Assembly (NCBI GenBank): GCA_947462335.1
Contig: OX381704.1
Coordinates: forward strand, 47,682,942-47,746,941
DNA from: Harmothoe impar
Taxonomy: Eukaryota > Annelida > Polychaeta > Phyllodocida > Polynoidae
Reading direction: 5' to 3'
Length of the DNA: 64,000 nt
Each line of letters starts with the position of its first letter. The first letter of the stretch is position 1. Made by a program: the position numbers and the translations under genes. This document shows positions 37,601 to 48,600 of this stretch, in pieces. The notes beneath the pieces are model-generated. The model made no database searches and was not told where the DNA came from. It saw only the letters and a program-made list of their open reading frames with translations.

Positions 37601-40600
37601 TTCAAGCATCATGTCTACTGTAAACGGGAATACATTCATGCATCAAGGTGTATATCACATTAGAGCATTATGCTACCGTCAAAGGGTTAACGATTTAAAC
37701 CTGTATTTTCCATGTTCATAGAGGTAACATGTAGCGGTATGGGTGGCACGTGCGCGGCCAAGTGTCCATATGATGTCGAGGTAGACTGGGAATGTGAAAA
37801 TGGCTTCAAGTGCTGCCCACCTAGCTTGGCCCCGGAAAGTAAGTTTATCCCATTCAGTATAATTCAGCTTAGAAAGCAGATATAGAAATGCCAAAAGCAT
37901 CCGTTGGGTACCAGTATACTTGTCGGTTCAATAACATGAGTAACAGTGACACTTATCTTAAACATGTTGTTATGGAGGTCATAATCAGTATACAAAACAA
38001 AATTGGATTTGAAACGTACAAGAGAGAGATTTACCCCAAACACCTGGGATATAATAAGGTCGGTTACCCAATGAAAATGACAAATCTATTAAGCTGCCTT
38101 GTGATAATCATTGGCATACGTGAGTTGAGCCATTGCCTGCTAAATGCCAGCATCCAAGTCTAGTCAAAATTTGAATAATGGTGATAAATCTGACGAATCC
38201 CTTGCTGTTAAAAAATGTGCACTCCTTTATAAGCTACACCTTCTGAAAATCAGGCAGTACGTGCCTGACTTTCGTTTTGGCGACACATGACCCTCACATT
38301 TTTCTCTGTGTAGTTCATATTTCTATGCTGTTACAGTATGTGGTGAACGACCCAAAGACGAGGGAAACACGTACATTGTAGGGGGCACACCTGCCAAAGC
38401 CAACTCCTGGCCATGGCAGGTTGCCCTGACACGTGACAATGGGGCACATTATTGTGGGGCAGTCCTCTTCAACTACAACTGGGTTATCACTGCTGCCCGA
38501 TGTGTGCACGAGTAAGAGACCTTTGTATTTCCCACTTTCTACTCTAAGTTCTAATCTGAGCTTTGAATCTAAATCTACTGAGATGTAAAAATTCTAGTTA
38601 CGGTTGTATGGCTCTGTAGGATTACTCTTTGTGGTACTATATCATATAACGTAGGTATTATTTGCACAGTGCTCCTCATGATTCTATTCTGTAGTCTGCA
38701 GACAGTTAATTTGGTAATTGGAGATCACGACAGAAGGGATATTTCAGGCACAGAGGTGCGCCGAAGGGCTTCAAAGATCATAGTGGTAAGTGATATACAT
38801 GGTTTCAGAAAATCCAGAGTTCATTGTTCCGATAATTTGATATTCATGTACATATACCTGAACCCGTATCAATGTTATAACAACGTCACTACTGCATGTA
38901 GCACCAAAGAATCCATGAGGATTATTTGAGAGAAAAACATGGCATGTTTACACGATGGTAAAATATGCTCAGAATCTCCGCTAGTGTGGTTATTGAAGAT
39001 AAAAAGTTACAACCATTGTATTCTGCAGCACCCAAAATTCGTTAACTCTGCACCGTGGCCTAACGATGTAGCCTTGTTGAAGCTGGATGCGCCATTAAAA
39101 ACAAGCACTGACTATTTACCTGTGTGCATGCCGAGCACTGAGGATGAGTCCTTCACACCTGAAGACACCTGCTACATCACCGGGTGGGGAGATACCAAGG
39201 GTAAGCATGGTCTTACATCACCGGGTGGGGAGATACAAAGGGTAAGCATGATCTTACATCACAGGGTGGGGAGATATCAAGGGTAAGTATGGTCTTACAT
39301 CACAGGGTGGTGAGATACCAAGGGTAAGCATGATCTTACATCACAGGATGGGGGAGATACCAAGGGTAAGCATGGTCTTACATCACCGGATGGGGAGATA
39401 CCAAGGGTAAGCATGGTCTTACATCACCGGATGGGGAGATACCGAGGGTAAGCATGGTTGTCTTACATTATGGGGTGGGGAGATACCGAGGGTAAGCATG
39501 GTTGTCTTACATTATGGGGTGGGGAGATACCAAGGGTAAGCATGGTCTTACATCACCGGGTGGGGAGACACCAAGGGTACGCATGATCTTACATCACTGG
39601 GTGGTGAGATACCAAGGGTACGCATGATCTTACATCACCGGGTGGGGAGACACCAAGGGTATGCATGGTCTAACATCACTGGGTGGTGAGATACCAAGGG
39701 TAAGCATGGTCTAACATCACTGGGTGGTGAGATACCAAGGGTAAGGATGGTCTAACATCACAGTGGCGTAGGAAAAGGGGGGGCCAGGGGGGCCCGGGCC
39801 CCCCCAATCATGAAGGAGGGGGGGCCTGAATATGTTTGGGCCCCCCCAAAATTTGTCAAGACCCATAATATAATACACATAATTTCAAAAAATGACCTCT
39901 CCCCGCATAAGAAAAAGTTGGGGCGCAGGGGCCGGGGCCCTCAATTAGAACTAAAGGGGAGTCAATTACTACTTTTTTTATACAATTCCAATATAGGCGT
40001 ATTTATGATACATTATGCTTAAAAGCTGATTCTAAAAGTTGGTCAGAGTGGCCCCCCCTGGGCCCCCCCAATGAAGATTTGCTTCCTACGCCTCTGCATC
40101 ACTGGGTGGTGAGATACCAAGGGTAAGCATGGTCTTACATCACTGGGTGGTGAGATACCAAGGGTAAGCATGGTCTTACATCACTGGGTGGGGAGACACC
40201 AAGGGTAAGCATGGTCTAACATCACTGGGTGGTGAGATACCAAGGGTAAGCATGGTCTAACATCACAGGATGGGGGGGGGAGATACCAAGAGCAAGCATC
40301 ACAGATTGGGGAATTGATGGTTTCATTCTGTTCTGCCCTCCTAAACGGCTGCTCATGGCACAGGACATACATTTAACAATTGTCTACTATATTTCTTATC
40401 AAACTTGAGAACGATTGATAATATCATTAGGGATTATGCATGATGCTACAATGTGACAAAGCTAAATCAGTTGTATTACCAGATTGGATTGGGAGAGGCA
40501 TTCTTCTGGAATCGATTTTTAATTCTAAAAGTCGATCCTAACATACATAATTATGTACTACAATGATAGTAACATTATGCAATGCTGAATTTGATCAAGG

Positions 40601-41137
40601 CTCAGGGGACAGTAACTTCTTGAATGAGTTACAAGTTAAACCCAGGACAACAAAGGACTGTCGCCTACTACGTGGGGATGACAATGTGTTAGATACCCAC
40701 ATCTGTGTGGGCAATGGAGAGGAAGGAAGCTGTGAGGTAGGACTATTCCATGCTTCATACTCTACAACGAGGGTGTTCAGTTAGATAGATCCATAGATCG
40801 ATATGCCTATATTATTTTTGATCATTCTCACATGAAGTAGATTTCAAGTAATACGATCATGTGCGAGATTTATCCCTCGTTATTAATTATCGCTATTAAT
40901 TAATGATTACTCCCTTAAACTGACCTGTCAAATGTCCATGAAGTAAACTATAGGTGCTCTTTTCCATTACAGGGTGACTCAGGTGGCCCTCTGGTGTGTC
41001 AGAAGGGAACAAAGTGGGTGCTGGCTGGTGTTGGATCCTGGCATTCTGCTGACTGCAAGACGAGGGGTCAGCCCAGTGTCTACACAAGGGTCTCAAAGTA
41101 CCTGGACTGGGCCAGAAAGAACACAATAGGCTTATAA
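34670..41137 (+). CDS. Secreted CUB-CUB-serine protease homologue, catalytic His replaced
   Basis: Exons 34670-34721, 35145-35364, 36454-36608, 36951-37165, 37278-37434, 37722-37838, 38337-38511, 38695-38785, 39029-39200, 40600-40736, 40973-41137; all GT-AG and phase-consistent; 551 residues. Signal peptide 1-17; CUB1 (from C21, exons 2-3), CUB2 (exons 4-5), a six-Cys module (C270-C298, exon 6), and an S1 chymotrypsin-fold domain from I319 (IVGG). The triad reads R360 (TAARC instead of TAAHC), D407 (NDVALLKL) and S500 (GDSGGP). The S1-pocket base equivalent to residue 189 is G494, not Asp. The residue before IVGG is Tyr, not Arg/Lys. CUB domains usually bind protein partners or Ca2+. With Arg for His it should be inactive as a protease and could be a binding or regulatory homologue, unless the change is an assembly error. 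Paralogue downstream. Confidence 0.92.
35456..35745. mobile_element. Repeat with ACAGAGAAAAATGTG end and TCAGGC motifs
   Basis: Starts ACAGAGAAAAATGTGGATTC and has repeated TGACCCTC / GTCTGACTTTGAC-type motifs. The terminal sequence recurs inverted at 38300-38316. Non-coding, in intron 2 of the first protease. Confidence 0.45.
37722..37838 (+). CDS. Exon encoding six-cysteine module of first CUB protease
   Basis: Residues 267-306 of the protease homologue. Cysteines C270, C277, C281, C291, C297, C298 give spacing C-x6-C-x3-C-x9-C-x5-CC followed by P. That pattern fits both beta-defensin-type arrays and a very short clip-like domain (clip domains also end in CC and precede S1 domains). The exon is phase 1 at both ends, so it is a self-contained shuffling unit. 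Confidence 0.8.
38205..38316. mobile_element. MITE fragment with ACAGAGAAAAATGTG end
   Basis: Ends CACATTTTTCTCTGTGTAG just 20 bp before the exon 7 acceptor; contains the palindrome TCAGGCAGTACGTGCCTGA. Related to the 35456 element on the opposite orientation; similar pieces near 37510 and 44930 share AAAGTGAGCGT. Confidence 0.45.
39173..40290 (+). repeat. 41-bp minisatellite made from an exon end plus its splice donor
   Basis: The unit is about 41 bp: 28 bases of exon 9 (TACATCACCGGGTGGGGAGA and following, encoding YITGWGDTK) plus the donor and first intron bases (GTAAGCATGGTCT). About 14 copies precede and 5 follow an inserted transposon (39761-40096). Each unit keeps a GATACCAAGG|GTAAGC-type donor, so the intron opens with nearly 20 decoy donors. 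The matching intron in the paralogue (after 51303) has no array. Confidence 0.92.
39761..40096. mobile_element. MITE inserted in the minisatellite
   Basis: Inverted ends CAGTGGCGTAGGAA and TTCCTACGCCTCTG, with a 5-6 bp direct repeat (CATCA/CATCAC) where it entered a repeat unit. Rich in GGGCCCCCCC tracts; no transposase. The ends resemble those of the 10610 element (CAGTGGCG), so a common transposase is possible. Confidence 0.8.
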
Positions 41138-42614
41138 CCCTTATAGATAACGGTTACAGTCTAAACGTGGACCACTGATCGCCATTGTGGTGCATGTGAT
41201 TCTTTAACTTGGCTCCATCAATGTGGAAATAGAATACTGTGAAATAAATTTTGTGTCACTGTTACATTTAATACACTATGTTGTCCACAATTATCATTTT
41301 GATTCCCCGAATCTAAGCACGGGGATAGACTCAGATGCAGAACCTATTTTCCTAGTTGATTTTCATACGTTCAACTCTTTCATCTCTTCAATAGTATTCC
41401 ATCTTACTGCATTAAACGCGATGCTGCAATAAATTATAATACATTTAGTTGATACTGCTTGGAGCTGTTATTTTCCCTCACAGAATGCAGTGGCCTCGAC
41501 ATATGACTATGGGTCCTCAATGGACCAGCCATAATATCACGGGCAATAATAGGGTTTGGAATCTATCAAAATGGGGTTGTTTTACACAGAAATAGTAACA
41601 TTATGACCAGTATTTCGATGGAATATTGTAATATTTATATTTGTGCATATAAACATGAAATTGTATCAACACCCTACAGCCAAATGGTGAATAAAATCAT
41701 ATTATATGATCTTCTCATCTTTTCAATACTAGTACTGTATATAGGTAAAATCACTTCGTGAAATAAAATACTTTATAAATTAAAAAGAAATACCAGTCTT
41801 GCGAAATACTACTTTTATTTACAAGGTTTTGTCCTGTATGTTATCCAAATTAAAGACAGTTTTAGAATTGGGCCAAACTGTATCCCATCATATTAGTGTC
41901 TACTTGCCTAGACCTATAGCCCCAACAAAATGCAACCCATGTTGTTTTGGGTAGGCGCAAAGTAGGCACAAGTTGGCTGGGATGTTGTCTATATTACATA
42001 CACTATGACTGTTTCGTTTTTTTACGTACGATACCCAACGGTATGTTATTCCTAGAATAGTATAGCCAAATACATATGTATTGTAATATGAGTGCATAAT
42101 ATAGCAGTATTCTCAGTCATCACGTTGCACATATATCGTATCCATTGGTTACTTTCTCTTGGTCTTAATAGGTAATTCATGTGCTGACACTCAATGTGAG
42201 CGTTACGAAGTTATATCTACTCCCTATCATAAGTACGATATACGCATAAATATAGAACTATAAAACCAAATACCATAGCACACCATAGAACTAATCATTT
42301 TAAAAACATGTTTTATCTAGACATGTTTAGAAATCAAAAATGTTTAGAAGATTTAATGTGTTAGGAGATATGGGGCATTTGCATGTGCTATATAAACACT
42401 GTTTTTAGAGTATATGATATTAGATAGAGGCATCTAAGTTCATAATCCATTGTTTATGTACATTCTGTTATCTTCCTAGGGATTACGTAGGCTGTGATGT
42501 AATATGATTCATATGGAAGGTTGCCAGGTGTAAGACTCCCTTAGCAGATTGTGAATCTTATCTGGTCGTACTTAAGAGATTTCCAATATGACAAATGGTT
42601 AGTTGTCCACCACA
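41138..42614. other. Intergenic between CUB proteases
   Basis: AT-rich and without genes. A polyadenylation signal AATAAA lies at 41243-41248, about 105 bases after the first protease stop. Nothing else recognised. Confidence 0.6.
41243..41248 (+). promoter_or_regulatory. Polyadenylation signal, first CUB protease
   Basis: Canonical AATAAA, first one downstream of the stop at 41135-41137. Confidence 0.55.
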
Positions 42615-45600
42615 ATGACACTCCTGCACATTGCTGTGTTCTGCTTTGCAATTGGCCTTTGTAAGTCATGCTTATTTAGACTTTGTTCAATTGATTATGC
42701 TATGGTATCCTGCAACTTGTATGCATGAACCATCACTATCATTTAAGTATGAACTTACATTGCAGCCAGTATAGGCTCAAGACGAATGTAAATATTTCCC
42801 ATTGGTGAGGGCTGGTGACAAGACTACACACAGAAAAGAAGTAGAATCACTGTAACTCCCGACGTGATCACTGAGGTCACTCTCCCCAGGACTCTAACGT
42901 GACTCCTTAACATTAGCAGGACTCTAAAATAACTCTATAATGACTCTATTATGACTCTGTTCTAAGACTCCCTAATGATTGGGAGTCACTTTAGAGTTGT
43001 GGGGAGAGTTACCTCAGTGATCTGGGCTGGACTCCCATTTGAGAGTTACAGTGATCCTACTTCTTCTCTCTGTGTACCAAGTGACATCTGCTGAAATATC
43101 ATCAGTGTTTTCTTTGTTAACCATTGTATCTCATTATTTCCAACTACTCCCTGTTCTCATCCTCTACAGCCCTGGCCGCCTGTGGGGGCAATCTAAAAGG
43201 GCCAAAGGGAGGGTTCACCAGCCCAAACTACCCAAATGAGTACCCAGATAATGCAGACTGCACATGGAATATTGAGGTGGAAAAGGGTAAGGCCATCAGG
43301 TTGACCTTCCCCGAATTTGAGTTGGAGAACAGGGTTATTGGCACCTGCCCAGACTATGTGAAAATCGTTGATTCAGCCACATCTAAGGAAATCGGAACGT
43401 GAGTGCACTACTTTTCTCTTCTTTACAAAAGTGTTTGGTAATTGGTTTTGGCTTGAAATGTCTGTTGCAGAAATCATGACTAATCACAACACCCTTGGCA
43501 TTAAGAAATTTGTTTGCTTTTAATTTGTTGTCCAATTCATTTTCTTTACCCTCTGTCTAACTTATTTTGCTGCAGTTATTGTGCAAGTGAGAATCCAGGG
43601 ACCGTCTACTCATCAGAAAATGGGTTGCGTGTTGAGTTCAAAACAGATGAATCTATTACTTACCGTGGGTTCGAGGCTCAGTATGAAGCTATTGACAAGA
43701 AAGATGTACCTCCAACCACTACAGCAGGTACATAAATGAATACATGTGTCGGGCCTATACCTCAAGGCCGAAGCATACGGAGTTAAGCTGGGACTCCACT
43801 ACCCGATTTTCTCATCTGATCGGACCTATTCTCACAAATCGGACCCAAACAAAATGTAAATATCAACAAACCTGAAGTATAGGGTTGTTTATATTTACAT
43901 CTGTTTTGTGTCCGATTTGTGAGAATGGGTCCGATCTGACCAGAAAATCGGGTAGTGGAGTCCCAGCTTTACACTCTATGACAATGCTATCAGTGTGAGA
44001 GTTTTTATACACTACTTCTAATGTGGAGAATTCTTTTTGTCATATATATATACAATATATACAGGACTCTCATAGATCAATCCCTCACTCAATGCAAGAT
44101 TTCAGGTATTATGTTATAGGTTCAGGTAAGCTCAGTCAACCCAGGTGGGATGGGGCTGGCCCACTGCTGATCTTAGTGGGTCAGAGCCTCACTGCTATTC
44201 ACATTCACATGCAATAACCTCCATTGGAATACACATGGCTGAGGATAAACTCTTCTATGTTTTCATTGCATTGATTGTCTTACCAATTGCATTAATTATC
44301 TCTTTTCTCATATAGCACCAACAATTACTACAACAGAAGCGCCAACCTGTGGCGGCATGTTATCTGGATCAGATGGAGAGTTCACCAGTCCAAATTACCC
44401 AAATGAATATCCAAATGACATAAGCTGTTCATGGTCTATCTCGGTAGACCCTGGCAAACGCATCAAGTTGAGCTTCTCTGACTTTGAGCTGGAGAACGCA
44501 ATTGCTGACGAATGCCCAGACTACGTGAAGATTGTAGATCCCGCCACCTCAAATGAAATTGGAACGTATGTGTACTTTTTGGAATTATCGACATCCTAAT
44601 AACAATTTTCTTCCAAAAATATATTAAGGAAGCGGTGGTGAAGGGATCGATACCTCAATTAGGAGTACAGGATATCAACCAAAACATATATATATCATAA
44701 GGTGTTGAAACATAATGTGACGGATGTTACATTTGTCATTGTTTCTTAGGAAAGCTTAATTCCATAAGCACTAATCATCACCAATTATCAACAAGCATCA
44801 CCAATTATCAACAAACATCACCAATCATCACCAAACATTAGTGGGACCTGTCCAAATTATCACTCCTTGTATATAACAGTTGTGTGTGGATGAAGAATCA
44901 ATGTAATATCACCTGTATATTCACACGCAAAAAAGTGAGCGTCACTGTCGACAAAAGCACTCTCATCTAAAAGACAGGTGCTGCTGCCTGGCTTTAACAT
45001 GAGACTGAGAGCGCATCGACAGCACTAAAAAAAAACTCGTCTGCAGACTATTCTATGTGACAAGGTAACGGGTGTTCTAACTATAGTTGTCAGATAATGC
45101 ACCTACTTGCCATGTGCCAGCTTAAAGCCTGACGTATGCCAGCCCTAGACCAGGGCATGATTCAGGATTCCCCCTGTAGGTGGCATCAGTATAGCATGCA
45201 TTATGCATAAAGTGAGGGAATGAATTCCATAATTTCTATGTTGATCTTAATCATAATTGTGGAAATATACATTCATGCTTTAGAGAATCTTGAGAAATAT
45301 CTATTGGGGATGCTAGAAAAGGTAAAAACGTTTTGATATAATTAACACAAAACAAATATGTGTAGGGCATAGACATCTCTTTTGTGTTTATTTCAATAGT
45401 ACAATAGCTCCAAGGAAACTCTCATCGGTATGACACACACATAGGGGAGTGATCATTTTTTATCAACAGGGGGGGGGCAAAACAATTTGGACCCCTTGAC
45501 CGGGGGGGTGTAAAAAATTTGGACCCCTCTTGGTCCAAATTTTGGGCCAAAAAGCCCGCGCGTTACTTTGCTTTAAATGGCCCGCGTGCGCACCGATTTC

Positions 45601-48600
45601 CGACTCGTAGGGGGGTGAAAAAAATTTCGCCCGCTCCGCGTAGAAAGATCACCCCCCCCCTCTTGTTAAAAAATGATCACTCCCTAAGTGAGGAGTAGAA
45701 AAACTCTCATACAGACTTTCGGCACATGGCAGGGATTCCCCTAACCCACATACCTCTATGTTTGTGTGAATTAGCTATTACAAACCTGAGAATTAGAGAC
45801 AGACATGGACAGCAATTATCCCTAGGCTCAGAACCCAGTGAGCTCCACCTGCAGTGAAGTAGAGGTTATAGTGCACAAGTTAACCCTTGAAGGGCTGCAT
45901 AGTGAATTTGACGACCTAGACTTGTCATTTGGAGTGGGCCACGGCCTGGGCTAACATTTTCAGTTAGATGAGTCTAGTGTTGTCTTGTGGTATGGTAACT
46001 TGGTAGGTCCTCAGGTAGACAACCTTTAACTTGTTTATTTCATGACCATCACTTTAAAGACCCTAAACTCTTCTTATAAGACGACCATTTGACAAGTTTG
46101 GATCGCTTCATTTTATCAGTGAGTGACACTCACTTCTTTCTCTGTGTTGGATTGCATTTGTTTACACCAAGGAATGAGGTTGGAAGGTGTAAAGACAGAA
46201 TCTGGAGAGATAGATAATTGGATTAATCTCCTTTTGTTCACTAAATCAGCTACCGTAAAACCTTACTGAATCAGATCACCAGTGTAGCTTATAGAATTGG
46301 CCCAAAATCGAGGTATGGCTTATTTGCAAGTTTTTTCGAATTTCGATTTTTAAAAATCACCACAAAATATCCTGAACATAGGCATTCTGCCTCTGCGGCT
46401 TATAGGATTGGCACAAAGTTGCGGTGCAGCTTATACTCAAGGTTTTACGGTAAAGGTGCTGGCCAAGATGTCTGTTATATTGATAGGCAATTCAATTGTA
46501 ACAGCGACACCTGCTGATCATAGCAATACCCTCCTCACCCTGTTATAGTTACTGTGGAGCTGAAAAGCCACCTACAACCTACTCCTCCGGCCACCGTCTA
46601 CGTGTAGAGTTTAAAACAGATGTATCTGACACTTTCCGTGGATTCAAGGCTAGATATGAGGCTATCAATGAGACAGAAGTGCCTCCAAGCACCACAGCAG
46701 GTATGGCAAACCATGCAAACTCTCTGTTCAGAACATTTTCAGAAGATTTTAGCTTAGCTATTGGAGTGTCTAAAATGTCCACTTGCTCACAGATATTTGA
46801 GGAGAAAACTCATTTAGTAAGTGTCAGTGTGATGATTCACATCTTCAGTAGCTGGATTGAGTCATAGATGACTTATGTTAATGTCACATTTATCACACAG
46901 GACCCACAACACCTCCAACAACAACACCAACAACAACACCAACCCCAACTTGTGGTGGCAGCTTATCAGCACAAGATGGAGAGTTTACCAGTCCAAACTA
47001 CCCAAATCAATATCCAAATAATATTGACTGTACCTGGACTATCGAGGTGGACAAAAGTAACCTTATCAAGCTGAGCTTCTCTGACTTTGAGCTGGAGGAT
47101 GAAAGTGGTGGCGACTGTGTAGATTACGTGAAGGTTATAGATCCAGCAACCTCAAGGATTGTTGGGACGTAGGTACACTGCTGAGTACCAAAGGATACTA
47201 CAATGCATTCATTAGGAGTGGGCCTTATAACCCTTATCTTGTCCTTTACCCCCTTGCATTTATTATTAAGTGGTATTATGTAAGACCCTATTAGAAATAA
47301 GTTTTTCAGGGGTCATAAGAAATTGAACCTTTAATGTCTACAGGGCTGTTCAAAGTAAAATTACTGCTTTTAAATAATGAAGTGGCTTATTCTCATCTGG
47401 GTAAAGAATCTGCCCTCGCAAAAACCCTATTTCAAAGCATTAGACCTGAGAATCATTCTTTATTTTCGTACCATAATGTTGCTCAAATGAAAAGAAACTA
47501 GAAAAAGAACATTTTTGTTCTATTCACATTCCCCACCCTGTAAGATGCTAAATAATAGCAGGAATTTGATGAAGGTTTTATTCATAGTCACAACAATGTA
47601 TTATATGTACAGGTTTGACATAATAGTATGTCTACTAAGCTATACATGCTAACATTTTGTAGTCCATCTTGTTTATAACAATCCATTAATATAGCTATGA
47701 AATTTATGCTGTACAGTACAGTACACTGTAAAAATATTCCGTTGAATATACGGAGAATCAGTGTAAAAGTGTACGCCGTTTATTTTTACAGTGAAACACA
47801 GTTTATTTTACGGTGAAGCTACGTTTAATTGATTTCAGTTTTATAACACCAGGTGGCAGTTTGGTTCATGAAGAGATTTTCCTAGATGCTAGGAACACCA
47901 TTCTTGTGGTGATAAGAAATATATATATACAGACACAGCTGTAAGGTTTGCTCTGTAGCCATCCTAGAGTGACTTCTGCTCATGGTTTTGTTTGTTTGTT
48001 TGTTTGTGTAGTTTAACGTCCCACTGACTATGCAGGTGAGACTTACTCAAGTTTCAGTTTTTCACAAGTAAGAATGTAGGCCGAAGGCCTACCTCGGATG
48101 ATCGTATCCAGGATGATCGAATCTATGAGATGAGCCAAAAGATAGAAATCCCGCTCCTTCGAAGCAAGGGTTCTTTAACCTCTGACACCACATAGACATG
48201 GACTGGTATTACAAAGTGTCATGAAGCATTCTATAAGGCTTTCATAGACTAATTCCTAATGATTAGGTCTGAAGTCTTGACACTAAGATGATATTGCTGA
48301 TTGGTACCAAATTGGGTTTGGAACCATATTGAGCATGGAGTTAGGTATAGGGGGATAAATGAACTGAATAACACTGGGACAAATCAGTTAAATTACACAA
48401 AATACCATTACAATTATTGTTTAGGCACTGAATCAGAATACACTGATGTTTTGTATTCTGTTAAAATAACGGTGATTCACAGTTCCGTAGAAATAACGTG
48501 ACAATGGAAAAACGGTGACCGTGAAAATAATGGTGAAAATCCGGCACCAGTGGTGCCAGTGAATCACTGTTATTCTAACGGTACTGAGAATCACTGTTAA

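Noticed and set aside
39173..40290. CRISPR-like array
   Set aside because: Units are contiguous with no unique spacers and derive from the adjacent exon; the genome is eukaryotic.
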